From positions 1-64,000 of the forward strand of contig JANQIW010000031.1 of the NCBI GenBank assembly GCA_028281945.1: 64,000 nt of DNA, written 5' to 3'. This document shows positions 1-10,381 of this stretch, in pieces. Origin of the DNA: Prochloraceae cyanobacterium PL24a_bin.78 (GTDB lineage Bacteria; Cyanobacteriota; Cyanobacteriia; Cyanobacteriales; JANQIW01). Under the pieces are notes generated by a model that was not told where the DNA came from, did not search any database, and worked only from the letters and a program-made list of their open reading frames with translations. The position numbers and the translations under genes were made by a program. Each line of letters opens with the position of its first letter. Positions within the stretch are counted from its first letter, which is position 1.

Positions 1-54
1 AATAATTTCATTTTTTAATAAGATAATTAAGGATAAATTATTTACCCTTTTTCG

Positions 55-107
55 GTAACTTATGGAAAGTATTTAATATCTAATCAATAAATCTTTCCAT
101 CTGTTAC
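55..107 (+). terminator. stem-loop followed by T-run, upstream neighbour's terminator
   Basis: Two stacked inverted repeats face each other: GTAAC (55-59) with GTTAC (103-107), and ATGGAAAG (62-69) with CTTTCCAT (93-100). On the plus strand a TTTTTT run follows at about 111-116, so the orientation suits a plus-strand gene lying left of the window. On the minus strand, the direction in which the clpC paralogue ends, there is no U-tract, although the stem could still act in both directions. Seen in sequence; the function is inferred. Confidence 0.4.
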
Positions 108-117
108 TGATTTTTTC

Positions 118-2493
118 TTACTCCTTAGTTAAACTAATAGGCTCCATAACCAACTCAGAAGAAGATATCACCTGTACTTTACCATCATCATCAAGATCTA
201 AGGTTACTTGAGATCCATCTTCAACCTTTCCAGATAAAATTGCCTCAGCCAAATTATCTTCTAAATGTCTCATCAAAGCTCGACGTAAAGGTCTTGCACC
301 ATAACTAGGATTATAACCCTCAGCCACCACAAAATCTTTAAACTCGGAACTAACATCTAAAGTAATATTTCTTTGTTTGCCTAAATTAGTTGCAAATTCT
401 TTCAACAAAATATCTGCAATTTCCTTTACTTCTGGCTGGGTCAACTGACGGAAAACAATAATCTCATCAATTCGATTGATAAATTCTGGACGATAATAGC
501 GTTTTAACTCATCATTTACCGCTGATTGAATTCTTTGATACTGGTGTTCTGGTAAATTATCCGCCCATTCAAAGCCTAAATTAGCACCACCTTTTTCTAT
601 GACTTTTGAACCAATATTGCTAGTCATAATAATTATGGTATTTTTAAAATCCACATGACGACCACTAGAATCTGTCAAACGACCATCATCCAATAATTGT
701 AATAAGACATTAAAAACATCAGGATGTGCTTTCTCAATTTCATCAAACAAGATAATAGAATAAGGTTTCCGTCGTACAGCTTCAGTTAATTGTCCTCCTT
801 CTTCATAGCCAATAAAGCCAGGTGCCGAACCAATCAGCTTAGAAACTGTATGGGGTTCCATATATTCAGACATATCAAGTCGAATCATGGCATCAACAGA
901 TCCAAACATATAAGTAGCTAAAGCCTTTGCAAGTTCGGTTTTCCCTACTCCTGTTGGTCCGGAAAATATGAAACTAGCGATGGGCCGTGTGGGATCCTTT
1001 AAACCAACTCTTGCTCTCCTAACAGCACGGGAGACAGCTTTCACTGCTTCATCTTGGCCGATAACTCGCTCATGAAGAGTATCTTCTAGATGTATTAGTA
1101 ATTCTGATTCTGATTCTGTTACTTTGTTAACCGGAATTCCCTTCCAATTTCCCACAATTGTAGCTATTTCTTCTTCATCTACTATGGGTACTAGAGATTC
1201 TGGGTTAATAACTGGTGATTCTGTCCCTTCTTCTTGGTTTTGTTTACTTTGAATAGAGTGCATTAAATGAGTCCTAGATCCGGATTCATCAATTAAATCT
1301 ATAGCTTTATCTGGTAAAAATCGATCGCTAATATAACGATGTGATAATTGAGCTGCAGCAATTAGAGCTTTATCTGTAAATTTAACCTGATGGAATTTTT
1401 CATAAGTTGGGCGTAAACCTTGAAGAATTTCAATAGTTTCATCAACAGAAGGTTCACCTACATTGATTTTTTGGAAACGGCGTTCTAGTGCTGCATCTTT
1501 TTCGATATATTTGCGATATTCATCTAGAGTAGTTGCCCCTAAACATTGTAACTCACCCCTAGCTAAAGCTGGTTTAAGCATATTTGAAGCATCTAATCCT
1601 CCCCCTAATCCTCCTGCACCAATAATTGTATGGATTTCATCTATTACTAGAATAATATTACCTGCTTCTTTAACCTGTTTAACTATATTTTTGAGGCGTT
1701 CTTCAAATTCCCCTCTAAATTTTGTTCCTGATACTAATAGGGTTAAATCTAGACTGATTACTTGTTTTTCTAGCAATAATTCTGGGACTTCTCCACTGAC
1801 AATTCTTTGAGCTAATCCTTCAGAAATAGCAGTTTTTCCCACTCCTGGAGGACCTACTAATACAGGATTATTTTTCGTGCGGCGACCTAATATTTGAATG
1901 GTACGTTCTACTTCTTTTTCTCTACCGATTAAAGGATCAAGCTTACCTTTTTTTGCCAATTCTGTAAGGTTTATACTAAAATCTTCTAGGGATGTTTTTC
2001 TATTAGTTTGACTACCAAAAGTAAATTGTTCTTGTCTTGCACCGACTTTTTCTGCTACTCTTTCCCCTGATTTGTTGATTAATTCTTTTCTTAGTTTTAA
2101 GGGATCTACCGCTTGTAAAATTAATGATTTAGTGGCGACATTTTTTTGATTTGATATAATTGCTAAAAGAATATGTTCTGGAGCGATATATTTATCTCCT
2201 AATTGACGAGCTTCTTGGAAAGATTGCTCAAAGATTTGTTTAACTTGTGGCGTAAATGGAATTTCCGCAGGGCTAAAACCGGGTCCTCTTCCTATGAAGC
2301 TTTCGATCGTACGTCTAGTTGATTCTAGGTTAATGTTAAATTTACTAAGGGTAGTAGCTGCAAAACTAGTTCCTTCTCCGATGATTCCTAAGAGAATTTG
2401 TTCACTTCCTACTAGATTATGTCCTCCTCTACGTGCTTCTTCTTGGGCAAGCATGATGGCTTTGATGGCTTTATCTGTAAAATATTCAAACAT
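118..2493 (-). CDS. clpC: ClpC-type AAA+ unfoldase, divergent paralogue
   Basis: Hsp100/Clp chaperone of 791 aa that would unfold substrates for ClpP. The N-terminal double ClpN repeat (about 1-145, starting [20 protein letters not shown]) is followed by AAA domain 1 with Walker A GPPGVGKT near residue 215, an M-domain/UVR-like linker around 400-460, AAA domain 2 with GPTGVGKT near 520, and a C-terminal D2-small domain. It is shorter than the usual cyanobacterial ClpC (about 820-840 aa). It also departs from the very conserved ClpC1 sequence, for example Walker A GPPGVGKT where GEPGVGKT is usual, and a reduced region after the N-domain. I therefore read it as a second, specialised ClpC rather than the essential one. 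The start is the first ATG. Nothing upstream on its strand suggests an operon. Confidence 0.9.
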   Translation of the reverse strand: MFEYFTDKAIKAIMLAQEEARRGGHNLVGSEQILLGIIGEGTSFAATTLSKFNINLESTRRTIESFIGRGPGFSPAEIPFTPQVKQIFEQSFQEARQLGDKYIAPEHILLAIISNQKNVATKSLILQAVDPLKLRKELINKSGERVAEKVGARQEQFTFGSQTNRKTSLEDFSINLTELAKKGKLDPLIGREKEVERTIQILGRRTKNNPVLVGPPGVGKTAISEGLAQRIVSGEVPELLLEKQVISLDLTLLVSGTKFRGEFEERLKNIVKQVKEAGNIILVIDEIHTIIGAGGLGGGLDASNMLKPALARGELQCLGATTLDEYRKYIEKDAALERRFQKINVGEPSVDETIEILQGLRPTYEKFHQVKFTDKALIAAAQLSHRYISDRFLPDKAIDLIDESGSRTHLMHSIQSKQNQEEGTESPVINPESLVPIVDEEEIATIVGNWKGIPVNKVTESESELLIHLEDTLHERVIGQDEAVKAVSRAVRRARVGLKDPTRPIASFIFSGPTGVGKTELAKALATYMFGSVDAMIRLDMSEYMEPHTVSKLIGSAPGFIGYEEGGQLTEAVRRKPYSIILFDEIEKAHPDVFNVLLQLLDDGRLTDSSGRHVDFKNTIIIMTSNIGSKVIEKGGANLGFEWADNLPEHQYQRIQSAVNDELKRYYRPEFINRIDEIIVFRQLTQPEVKEIADILLKEFATNLGKQRNITLDVSSEFKDFVVAEGYNPSYGARPLRRALMRHLEDNLAEAILSGKVEDGSQVTLDLDDDGKVQVISSSELVMEPISLTKE

Positions 2494-2790
2494 ATTGGTT
2501 TATACTCTACTTTTTTAACTTTTCTTTTAGTTTGTTATTCCTAATTTATCTTTTTTTTGGTTTTTCTTTATAGTGGTAAAAGCCGTAAGTTTTTTTCGTA
2601 GTGCTTGAATTTGGAAAGTTTTCTTGATTGAGAATGGAGAATGTTTGTTCTAAAAAACTAATACTTGATCTATCTAATATCTAAATCTCCCTTCTATTTT
2701 CCCTGTTTTTCTTCTCTTACTTATTACTTAATCAGTTAATCACTTAATTATTTATTACTTCTAGGAAACTATTAGTAAAGTTTTATTATC

Positions 2791-3742
2791 TCAAGAAACA
2801 ATTAGCTTTTGAAAATCTTCTAAAGAATTAACTCTAAGGGCTTCTAAAAATAATCTTTGCAATCGATCGGTATCATAAATACCATTAATTAGATTTATTA
2901 ATTGAGAAGGAATAGTTTGAAAACGAGTTTCAAGTGTACTAATAATATTGTTTTTTAGGTTTTGTTGAATTCCTTGTTGAATTCCTTGTTGGATTCCTTG
3001 TTGGATTCCTTCTTCAATGCCTTGTTGCTTTTCTTCTGCTAATCTTTGACGAAAAATATTTCGTAAACTCATAATAACCTCCATATCTTCTGATTCAAAT
3101 TTATCTGGATTTTGTTGATTTTCTTGTAAAGTCTGCCAACCCATATATCAATTCTAAGACAATCTCTCGATAAGGGAAATTTTCCGGTAAGGATTTTAAC
3201 TCTTCTACGGCATTGGCTTGAACTTTCCCTCTACCTAAAATTCTCAGCCATAAAGTTTCTGGGGATGACTGAAGTTGATGAACAGCAATTATCCCAGTCA
3301 TTAATTCCTCTGCTAGAAAATAAACCCCCATCTCCCATTCTTCCTTTTTCAATGCTCCAAATCCAGCTAGAATTCGATCAGAAATAGTGGGAGTTATAAT
3401 CCATAAAAAAGGTAATTCTCCTGAATTTATTCCTTTCTCTTTTTTCTTAGATTCTCTAATTTTACTCTGTCTTAAGTCTAATAACTTATTCAGGCATTCT
3501 CTAATCTGTTCTGGTTGTACTGCTTTGCGATAAATTTCCAGTATACAACTTTTTTGTAAGATTTTACCCAACAATCCCAGAGTTTCTGGAGAAGTGGGAA
3601 CTTCTTTTGTGGGAATAAATAAGATATCTACCTCTCTTATTTCACTTTTAACCTTAGCCGATGAAATTACTTCGTCGTAATCTTGGCAAATTTCCGTTAA
3701 ATATTCCTTGGCAAATTCATCATGGGGAAATTTTGTCATCAA
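2791..3742 (-). pseudogene. frameshifted copy of PD-(D/E)XK-like cyanobacterial protein
   Basis: This is a near-duplicate of the intact gene at 3777-4763, with only scattered substitutions between the two proteins. The reading frame starts at 3742 (MMTKFPHDEF) and stays aligned through the YREIVLEL motif. It then shifts near 3140-3150, where this copy is 2 nt shorter than its twin, giving a false tail and a stop at 3101. The rest of the protein continues in another frame (2791-3144), including a shorter GIQQ tandem repeat and the same C-terminal sequence NSLEDFQKLIVS. The frameshift could also be a sequencing error. If real, the gene is broken or makes two pieces. Confidence 0.75.
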
Positions 3743-3776
3743 TTTATTTAATTACTTATTGGAAAATTTCATTATC

Positions 3777-4763
3777 TCAAGAAACAATTAGCTTTTGAAA
3801 ATCTTCTAAAGAATTAACTCTAAGGGCTTCTAAAAATAATCTTTGCAATTGATCGGTATCATAAATACCATTAATTAGATTTATTAATTGAGAAGGAATA
3901 GTTTGAAAACGGCTTTCAAGTGTACTAATAATATTGTTTTTTAGGGTTTGTTGAATTCCTTCTTCAACCCCTTGTTGAATTCCTTGTTGGATTCCCTGTT
4001 GAATTCCTTGTTGGATTCCCTGTTGAATTCCTTCTTCAACCCCTTGTTGTTTTTCTTCTGCTAATCTTTGACGAAAAATATTTCTCAAACTCATAATAAC
4101 CTCCATATCTTCTGGTTCAAATTTATCTGGATTTTGTTGATTTTCTTGTAAAGTATTCCATAGCCCTAATATCAATTCTAATACAATCTCTCGATAAGGG
4201 AAATTTTCCGGTAAGGATTTTAACTCTTCTACGGCATTGGTTTGAACTTTCCCTCTACCTAAGATTCTTAACCATAAAGTTTCTGGGGATGACTGAAGTT
4301 GATGAACAGCAACTATCCCAGTCATTAATTCCTCTGCTAGAAAATAAACCCCCATCTTCCATTCTTCCTTTTTCAATGCTCCAAATCCAGCTAGAATTCG
4401 ATCAGAAATAGTGGGAGTTATAATCCATAAAAAAGGCAATTCTCCTGAATTTATTCCTTTCTCTTTTTTCTTAGATTCTCTAATTTTACTCTGTCTTAAG
4501 TCTAATAACTTATTTAGGCATTCCCTAATCTGTTCTGGTTGCACTGCTTTACGATAAATTTCCAGTATACAACTTTTTTGTAATATTTTTCCTAACAATC
4601 CCAGAGTCTCTGAAGAAGTGGGAACTTCTTTTGTGGGAATAAATAAGATATCTACCTCTCTTATTTCACTTTTAACCTTAGCTGATGAAATTACTTCGCC
4701 GTAATCTTGGCAAATTTCCGTTAAATATTCCTTGGCAAATTCATCATGGGGAAATTTTGTCAT
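3777..4763 (-). CDS. cyanobacterial PD-(D/E)XK-like (Rpn-type) protein with GIQQ repeats
   Basis: Intact 328-aa member of a large cyanobacterial family usually annotated as hypothetical, 'flagellar assembly protein H' or Rpn/PDDEXK-like. The N-terminal half has the hallmark order MTKFPHDEFAKEYL, then REVDILF, then the LGLLG..K block and ETLWLRILGRG. The acidic VD and later polar residues are consistent with a degenerate PD-(D/E)XK fold, but I cannot confirm catalytic competence. Residues about 245-275 are a tandem tetrapeptide array (GIQQ with GVEE variants) encoded by 12-nt DNA repeats, probably an extended helix or coiled coil. It is one half of a direct tandem duplication with the frameshifted copy downstream. 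No flagellar role is implied. Confidence 0.75.
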   Translation of the reverse strand: MTKFPHDEFAKEYLTEICQDYGEVISSAKVKSEIREVDILFIPTKEVPTSSETLGLLGKILQKSCILEIYRKAVQPEQIRECLNKLLDLRQSKIRESKKKEKGINSGELPFLWIITPTISDRILAGFGALKKEEWKMGVYFLAEELMTGIVAVHQLQSSPETLWLRILGRGKVQTNAVEELKSLPENFPYREIVLELILGLWNTLQENQQNPDKFEPEDMEVIMSLRNIFRQRLAEEKQQGVEEGIQQGIQQGIQQGIQQGIQQGVEEGIQQTLKNNIISTLESRFQTIPSQLINLINGIYDTDQLQRLFLEALRVNSLEDFQKLIVS

Positions 4764-4833
4764 CTATCTATTCCTAATTGTCGCTTTAATTTTTCAGGGA
4801 TATTAATTAAAAATAATGGTTTATGTTACAGGC

Positions 4834-5397
4834 TTAAAAATCTAAAGTCAAACAACTAAAAATATCTCTAACAGATACTTGCCAGTCAGACAAAAAATCT
4901 AAAACAGGTAATAAATCTCCATCTTGTTTCGTTATAGGTTGCATTCTGGGGCGAAATATGAGAATTATTCTTTCTTGAGGATCGATTAACCAACCTAATT
5001 TTGTACCGTTATCCAAACAAAATAAAATATTATCAATAACACGAATAGAAATTTGATTAGGAGAAAGAATTTCTATTATCCAGTTAGGATGAAGATTAAA
5101 AGTATTTTCAATTTCGTTATTCTCATCTAAAGGAATTCGATCCCAAGTAAAAACACTAATATCGGGAACTAACGATCGTCCACCAAAGGTACAACGTAAT
5201 TCACCAAAAGCATAACCTTTTTTTGAAGGAATACTTTGGGTATTAATAGTGGAAGCTAGGAAAATTTGAATTGTACTATGTTTCCCTTTAGGCATGATTT
5301 TTTGATAAACTTTTCCTTCAATATATTCACTAGCTGGTTTAGTTTCAGGTAATTTTAAAAACTCAGATAAAGTTAATTTAGGAAGAGATTCAAGCAT
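4834..5397 (-). CDS. Uma2 family endonuclease (DUF820)
   Basis: 187 aa, typical of the Uma2/DUF820 family, which is greatly expanded in cyanobacteria and adopts a PD-(D/E)XK nuclease fold. Visible family features are the N-terminal LTLSEFLKLPETKPASEYIEGK (the glutamate-containing entry strand), SLVPDIS with the PD motif near residue 85, and the IIEILSPN motif near 107. In active members the E is followed by an S-P and then a downstream lysine. Here the expected lysine region reads NQISIRVIDN rather than the common S...K.. pattern, so activity is uncertain. It is co-directional with the tandem PD-(D/E)XK-like pair. No cognate methyltransferase is nearby. Confidence 0.85.
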   Translation of the reverse strand: MLESLPKLTLSEFLKLPETKPASEYIEGKVYQKIMPKGKHSTIQIFLASTINTQSIPSKKGYAFGELRCTFGGRSLVPDISVFTWDRIPLDENNEIENTFNLHPNWIIEILSPNQISIRVIDNILFCLDNGTKLGWLIDPQERIILIFRPRMQPITKQDGDLLPVLDFLSDWQVSVRDIFSCLTLDF

Positions 5398-5408
5398 TAT
5401 ATTCCTAC

Positions 5409-6107
5409 TTATTTTAAATAGGGACAGGTTTTCAAATTAGGCTTAGAGGTTTTTATCTCGATTTTTTCATAGCCAGCCGTCATTAATAATTTACCAATAG
5501 CCACTTCTGCCTTATCATTAGCTTCATCTAAAATACCTAAACGGCAAGCCTTACTAACTATTTTCTCTAAAGTTCGCCTTTGAGCCAGTGTCTGTAACTC
5601 AGGTGCCACATCAGGTCCCAAATTTAACCAACCTCGATCGTAATGATACACTTGAGAGCGATTAACATCTATTTTCTGATCAAGAATTTCAGGTGGAGGT
5701 AATTCTACTTGGATTGAATTATTTTGGATTTTAATTTTATCAGGAGTTATTTTACTTAAATTAATCCCTGCTCTAACTTTTCCTTGAGCAAGATATAATA
5801 ATTTTGTTTGAGCAACTACAAAATCACCAAACTTCCGGTCCGAAGAAGTGGGGACTACAGTTTCCATAACAAACGCTGCGGTAGTTAATTCACTTAATCC
5901 TTGGATTTGACGAAGAACTAAATCCCTATCATTCACCACAAGTTCGGGTTTTTCCAATAAAGATTCAAATCCATTTATAAGTTGATTCCTTGTTTGTAAG
6001 ATACCTAAAAATATCCCTAAAGCTATTAAGCCTACTCCAAGGGTTGAAGTTAAAATAAATTTCTTTAAAAAATTGGATAGTTTAAAATTATTTTGATTAT
6101 TTTTCAT
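5409..6107 (-). CDS. DUF4230 domain-containing membrane-anchored protein
   Basis: 232 aa. A lysine- and asparagine-rich N-terminus precedes one hydrophobic segment (about residues 18-36, FILTSTLGVGLIALGIFLG), then a soluble domain matching DUF4230: LVLRQIQGLSELTTAAFVMETVV, a strand-rich middle (KVRAGINLSKI) and a helical end (LAQRRTLEKIVSKAC). The topology suggests an inner-membrane or thylakoid anchor with an extracytoplasmic domain. The family has no established biochemical role. It lies 11 bp downstream of the Uma2 start on the same strand; both may be transcribed together with proB, but spacing alone does not show that. Confidence 0.75.
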   Translation of the reverse strand: MKNNQNNFKLSNFLKKFILTSTLGVGLIALGIFLGILQTRNQLINGFESLLEKPELVVNDRDLVLRQIQGLSELTTAAFVMETVVPTSSDRKFGDFVVAQTKLLYLAQGKVRAGINLSKITPDKIKIQNNSIQVELPPPEILDQKIDVNRSQVYHYDRGWLNLGPDVAPELQTLAQRRTLEKIVSKACRLGILDEANDKAEVAIGKLLMTAGYEKIEIKTSKPNLKTCPYLK

Positions 6108-6175
6108 TTTTTTATATTAAAAAGTATGATTTATTATTAAAATTGGCAAACAAGTTAAAATATTCAGTAATTTAA

Positions 6176-7294
6176 CTAAAGATAAACCCCTATAACTAAA
6201 TTGTCTCGATGAATAATAGTCTCAGAATGCACATAACCTAAAATACTATAAATTTCTTCCGACTTACACCCCTTAATTTGATTTATTTCCTTACTATTAT
6301 AATTAACAATTCCCCTAGCAATTTCTTTTTCCTTTCCATCACATAAAATTACACACTCAGAAGCCGCAAAATTTCCCTCAACTTTAACAATTCCCGCAGC
6401 TAAAAGAGACTTCCCCTTATCACTAATTGCTTTTAGGGCACCATCATCCAGATATAATTTTCCCATAGGTAACAAACCATAACCAATCCAACGCTTACGT
6501 GCATTATCCGCATGAGGATGCGCTTCAAATATCGTTCCTATTTTTTCTCCTTCTAAAATTTTAATAATATTACCCGGTTGTTTACCTTGAGTAATAACTG
6601 TTGTTACGCCAGAACCTGTAGCAATACGGGCTGCTGTTATTTTAGTAATCATCCCGCCTGTGCCCCAATTAGTACCACTTCTGCCTGCCTCTACCTGTAA
6701 TGTTGCAAATTCATCCGTATTTACATAAGGAATTGGTTTAGCATCAGGAACAATCCTAGGATCAGCCGAATAAAGTCCATCCACATCTGTTAAAAGAAAT
6801 AACCAATCTGCCTCAACCAAACTGGCAACTAAGGCTGAAAGACTGTCGTTGTCACCAAAGTTTAATTCTTCTACCGCAACGGTATCATTTTCATTGATAA
6901 TGGGAATTACCCCCAACGCCAAAAGTGCTTGTAAAGTATTATAAATATTGACATAACTACTACGATCGATTAACTCCCGACGAGTTAGTAACACTTGAGC
7001 GATAGGTTGAGATAAACTGCTAAATAAATCATCATAAATCCTAATCAAACGACCTTGTCCGACGGCTGCTACTGCTTGTTTGACATTAACATTTTGAGGT
7101 CGAGTTTCTAGCCTGAGTCTCCCACAACCTACACCTACGGCTCCTGATGTCACCAGAATAATTTTATGTCCATCTAAACGTAATTTTGTTAAAGTTTCTA
7201 CTAAAGAGGCAATGGTGGAAAGAGCTAATTTCCCTGTTTTTGAATCAGTTAGGCTAGATGTCCCTATTTTGACGACTACCGTTTGGGGTTTCAT
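6176..7294 (-). CDS. proB: glutamate 5-kinase with PUA domain
   Basis: First step of proline synthesis: ATP-dependent phosphorylation of glutamate to glutamyl-5-phosphate. The 372-aa length is standard for the PUA-containing form. The amino-acid kinase domain shows [10 protein letters not shown] at the N-terminus, VTSGAVGVG, the substrate loop [32 protein letters not shown] and [16 protein letters not shown] domain occupies about residues 280-365. The start is the ATG at 7294. proA is not in the window. Confidence 0.96.
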   Translation of the reverse strand: MKPQTVVVKIGTSSLTDSKTGKLALSTIASLVETLTKLRLDGHKIILVTSGAVGVGCGRLRLETRPQNVNVKQAVAAVGQGRLIRIYDDLFSSLSQPIAQVLLTRRELIDRSSYVNIYNTLQALLALGVIPIINENDTVAVEELNFGDNDSLSALVASLVEADWLFLLTDVDGLYSADPRIVPDAKPIPYVNTDEFATLQVEAGRSGTNWGTGGMITKITAARIATGSGVTTVITQGKQPGNIIKILEGEKIGTIFEAHPHADNARKRWIGYGLLPMGKLYLDDGALKAISDKGKSLLAAGIVKVEGNFAASECVILCDGKEKEIARGIVNYNSKEINQIKGCKSEEIYSILGYVHSETIIHRDNLVIGVYL

Positions 7295-7598
7295 TATTCA
7301 ACTAATGGCTAATTAATCATAATTTTATTTTAATTTAAGTCCATAACTGAATTTATTAAATTTACTAAATTTTTTTAACAAGTATTGCAGAAATTTAATG
7401 TATTATCTTAATTTTTCAACAGTTTTATAGGGCAATAACCTTAAAATCTACTAAAAAACTAACTAAGCTTACTGCCCTACATTACTGATTATTGTTAAGG
7501 TCTTTATCTTAGCTGACCTCATTATTATCGTGTTTTCATACTCTCATAAAAACTTTACATTTCTTAATTCCTTAAGATTTTTTTAATAATTGGATCTC
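7295..7598. other. gene-free stretch between proB and yqeG
   Basis: 304 bp without a convincing ORF. It holds an imperfect inverted repeat, TAGGGCAATAA (7428-7438) against TTACTGCCCTA (7469-7479), and a second short pair ACCTTAA (7438-7444) / TTAAGGT (7495-7501) that would compete with it. This could be a proB leader or a terminator for yqeG, but there is no clear U-tract. Confidence 0.3.
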
Positions 7599-8153
7599 TT
7601 AAGAAGATTTATCAACCTTGCTAGAATTAGAGGTATTAGCCCCAGAGAGAGAAACTCCTAAAAATTGGGAAATCCACACTTCAAAATTGCGCCAAGAAAT
7701 GGGGTTAGGTATTCGTGCAGGGTTAATCATTGGCTCAACTAAAATAGTAAACATCCCCAAGCGATTACCAGCTAAAACATCCGTAAAAAGACGATCGCCA
7801 ACCATGGCAACAGCTTCTACTGGGAGATTCATTTGTTCTACAGCTTGTCTTAAACTACGACGAGAAGGCTTACGAGCAGCAGAAATATAGGGCAAATCGA
7901 GAGATTTAGCAATTCTACCAATTCGATAAGAACTAATATTATTGCTAACTAGAAAAAGTTCAGCAACTTCTCTAATTTCTTCTACCCATTCTTCCAACTC
8001 AACAGATACTTGGGTTTCTTTTAAAGGTAATAATGTCTCATCAACATCTAAAATCAAACCTTGGAGTTGATATTTTTGCAAAATTTCAGGAGAAAGATTC
8101 ACCACCGTAGCACCTAAAATCAAATCTGGTTGTAAAATTGTGGTTTTAGTCAT
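7599..8153 (-). CDS. YqeG family HAD-IIIA type phosphatase
   Basis: 184 aa. The HAD motif I is LILDVDETLLPL, with nucleophile D36 and acid/base D38. Motif II is LVSNN near residue 72, and motif IV is AMVGDRLFTDVLAGNRLGM near 115-135. This is the YqeG/GEP4-like branch of the HAD superfamily. The eukaryotic relative Gep4 dephosphorylates phosphatidylglycerophosphate, so a lipid-phosphate substrate is possible but not shown here. It lies 18 bp from the methyltransferase gene upstream on the same strand, so the two are probably co-transcribed. Confidence 0.88.
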   Translation of the reverse strand: MTKTTILQPDLILGATVVNLSPEILQKYQLQGLILDVDETLLPLKETQVSVELEEWVEEIREVAELFLVSNNISSYRIGRIAKSLDLPYISAARKPSRRSLRQAVEQMNLPVEAVAMVGDRLFTDVLAGNRLGMFTILVEPMINPARIPNPISWRNFEVWISQFLGVSLSGANTSNSSKVDKSS

Positions 8154-8171
8154 GATAAATAGTAAAATTAG

Positions 8172-8810
8172 TTAAGTTTTTCCCGAATGTTTTTTTAACT
8201 GAACTACTTGTAAAGTAGAGCCAACATAAAGATTCTGTTTATAGAGTTTAAAACCAACTGACTCACACTTGGAAACTAAATTTACAGAGATTAAATCCCA
8301 AGCTGTTTTGGTTTCAAATAACCACAGAAAAATTGCTAAAGGAGGCCAAAATAACCAATTGGTTGGTTGATGAAAATCTATAAAAGTAAATATTCCTTCT
8401 GGTTTTAAAATTCTATACACCTCCTGAAAAATTAAATCTAATTCTGATGAATTCATTTCATGTAGTGCAACGCTAGTATGTATTAAATCGAAAGAATTAT
8501 CCGCGAGAGGGATATTTTGTGCCGAAGCCTCGATAAATTTAGCATTAGGAACCACCGAAGCTGCTCTTTCTAAAGCAACAGGTGAGATATCTAAACCCGT
8601 GACATTTGAGGAATATTGAGCTAAAATCCTCGTGCTTTGGGCTGCACCACAACAAAGATCTAAAATTTTGGTTTCTGGCTTTATTTCTAATCCTTTTAAT
8701 GGTAGATTACGAAATCTTGACTCTCCCCCAACCCCTATTGCTGCTAGTTTTGATATTCCATTGTATAACCACTGGTATTTGTAGCTTAAAGTTCTCAAAA
8801 TAGTTGCCAT
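8172..8810 (-). CDS. class I SAM-dependent methyltransferase
   Basis: 212 aa with a Methyltransf_11 fold. Motif I is ILDLCCGAAQST (about residues 49-60), the acidic ribose-binding residue is in VTGLDIS, the middle motif is LIHTSVALHEM, and the post-I strand is ILKPEGIFTFIDFH. A hydrophobic stretch about 150-165 (WLFWPPLAIFLWLFE) suggests membrane association. That would suit a lipophilic substrate such as a quinone or isoprenoid intermediate, but the substrate cannot be named from sequence. It is divergent from hemH and upstream of yqeG. Confidence 0.82.
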   Translation of the reverse strand: MATILRTLSYKYQWLYNGISKLAAIGVGGESRFRNLPLKGLEIKPETKILDLCCGAAQSTRILAQYSSNVTGLDISPVALERAASVVPNAKFIEASAQNIPLADNSFDLIHTSVALHEMNSSELDLIFQEVYRILKPEGIFTFIDFHQPTNWLFWPPLAIFLWLFETKTAWDLISVNLVSKCESVGFKLYKQNLYVGSTLQVVQLKKHSGKT

Positions 8811-8922
8811 AAATACTTTCTCCTTATTAAGTTATGTGTTAAGTGTTACCATTTAAGACTATTTAAAGATATATTGTTAAAATTAGTAAAGAAACTGAAA
8901 ATTTTACAAAGATATTAAAATT

Positions 8923-10092
8923 ATGGGTCGTATTGGAATTTTATTACTTAATCTAGGTGGGCCGGAAAAACTCGAAGATGTTCGTCCATTTTTGTTTAAT
9001 TTATTTTCTGACCCTGAAATTATCCGTTTGCCTTTTCCTTGGCTTCAGAAGCCATTGGCGTGGCTGATTTCTACTTTAAGAACCAATAAATCGGAAAAAA
9101 ACTATTTAGAAATTGGTGGTGGCTCTCCTCTTCGCAAAATTACTGAAGCTCAAGCCGATGCGCTACAGCAACAATTAGCTGCTATGGACAATGATAATGA
9201 TGTTAGTGTCTATGTCGGTATGCGTTATTGGAATCCTTTTACTGAGGAAGCTATGGCAAATATTAAAAATGATGGTATCAAAAAGTTAGCGATCTTACCT
9301 CTTTATCCTCAATTCTCTATTAGTACTAGTGGATCTAGTTTTAGAGTTTTGGAGGAAATGTGGGCAGAAGATCCTGCTTTGTCTGAAATTGAATATACTA
9401 TTATTCCTTCTTGGTACAATCATCCTGATTATTTGGCAGCAATGGCGGATCTCATTAATCAAGAGTTACAACAATTTGAAGATCCTGATTCTGTTCATAT
9501 CTTTTTTAGTGCACATGGTGTTCCTCAAAGTTATGTTATTGAAGCTGGCGATCCTTATCAACAGGAAATTGAAGATTGTACTAGCTTAATTATGAAAACT
9601 CTTAACTGTAATTGTCAACATACTCTGGCTTATCAAAGTAGAGTAGGCCCTGTTGAATGGCTTAAACCTTATACTGAAGATGCTCTCCTTGAATTGGGTG
9701 CGGCGGGTGTTAAAGATTTATTAGTTGTTCCTATTAGTTTTGTTTCTGAACATATTGAAACTTTACAGGAAATTGATATTGAGTATAGTGAAATCGCTAA
9801 AGATGCTGGTATTGAAAATTTTCAAAGGGTTCCCGCTCTTAATACTCACCCTACTTTTATTAAGTCTTTGGCGAGTCTCGTTACAGATGCTCTATCCAAT
9901 GATCCCTATACCTTTGATATGGTGATTCACCCTAAAAAAAACATGAAAATGTATCCCCAAGAACGTTGGGAATGGGGCTTGACTACCGCAGCAGAAGTAT
10001 GGAATGGTCGTCTGGCAATGGTTGGTTTTATTGCTCTTTTGGTGGAGTTGATCAGTGGCCATGGACCTCTCCATTTTGTGGGTTTGTTATAA
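8923..10092 (+). CDS. hemH: ferrochelatase with C-terminal HLIP/CAB domain
   Basis: Inserts Fe2+ into protoporphyrin IX to give protohaem, at the branch with chlorophyll synthesis. The catalytic core (about 1-320) begins with [14 protein letters not shown] and carries the active-site FFSAHGVP with H198 and the SEHIETL motif with E279. Residues about 345-389 form the single-helix chlorophyll a/b-binding tail typical of cyanobacterial and plant ferrochelatases, with the ExxNGR signature E358-N361-R363 followed by LAM. The total of 389 aa is the normal length for the fused form. It is transcribed divergently from the methyltransferase. Confidence 0.97.
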   Translation: MGRIGILLLNLGGPEKLEDVRPFLFNLFSDPEIIRLPFPWLQKPLAWLISTLRTNKSEKNYLEIGGGSPLRKITEAQADALQQQLAAMDNDNDVSVYVGMRYWNPFTEEAMANIKNDGIKKLAILPLYPQFSISTSGSSFRVLEEMWAEDPALSEIEYTIIPSWYNHPDYLAAMADLINQELQQFEDPDSVHIFFSAHGVPQSYVIEAGDPYQQEIEDCTSLIMKTLNCNCQHTLAYQSRVGPVEWLKPYTEDALLELGAAGVKDLLVVPISFVSEHIETLQEIDIEYSEIAKDAGIENFQRVPALNTHPTFIKSLASLVTDALSNDPYTFDMVIHPKKNMKMYPQERWEWGLTTAAEVWNGRLAMVGFIALLVELISGHGPLHFVGLL

Positions 10093-10106
10093 TTCCTGAC
10101 CATGGG

Positions 10107-10128
10107 GGGGTTATTCTTCAATAGCCCC
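10107..10128 (+). terminator. hairpin downstream of hemH
   Basis: A 9-bp stem lies 15 bp after the hemH stop: GGGGTTATT (10107-10115), loop CTTC, AATAGCCCC (10120-10128), with one G-U pair. The T-rich stretch afterwards (TATTCTTAT) is weak, so this is a probable rather than classical Rho-independent terminator. Confidence 0.5.
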
Positions 10129-10140
10129 TGCTATTCTTAT

Positions 10141-10287
10141 ATGGTTTTTCGCGTAATAGTGATAGACATTGAGAGAAGAATGGGGAGAATGGGGAGAATG
10201 GGAAGAATGGGGAGAATGGCCGAATAAATTTTGGTTAATTATCCTAGATTTGGAATTTTTAACTCTATCATTATTTTATAAAATTGG
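10141..10287 (-). repeat. interspersed repeat, copy A (octamer-array family)
   Basis: Complete copy of a repeat seen five times in the window, here in reverse orientation. One arm (10141-10169) contains TTTTTCGCGTAATAGTGATAGA. The centre (about 10171-10219) is a tandem G-rich array of GAATGGGGA-type units of about 9 nt. The other arm (10220-10287) reads, in reverse complement, GATGATAGAGTT..., then a TCCAAATCTAGGAT block, then TTAACCAAAATTTATTC. It lies downstream of hemH and the convergent yjbQ and encodes nothing. Confidence 0.75.
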
Positions 10288-10381
10288 TATTAAATGCTAA
10301 GTTATAGAAAATAATTTATTAGTTTAATTATAAGATTTAGTGTAATTCCATGGCTTTTATTAGTGATAAACTAGATTTTTT

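Noticed and set aside
3101..3742. A separate 213-aa gene
   Set aside because: It is the N-terminal part of the frameshifted duplicate; its last residues after YREIVLEL have no counterpart in the intact copy.
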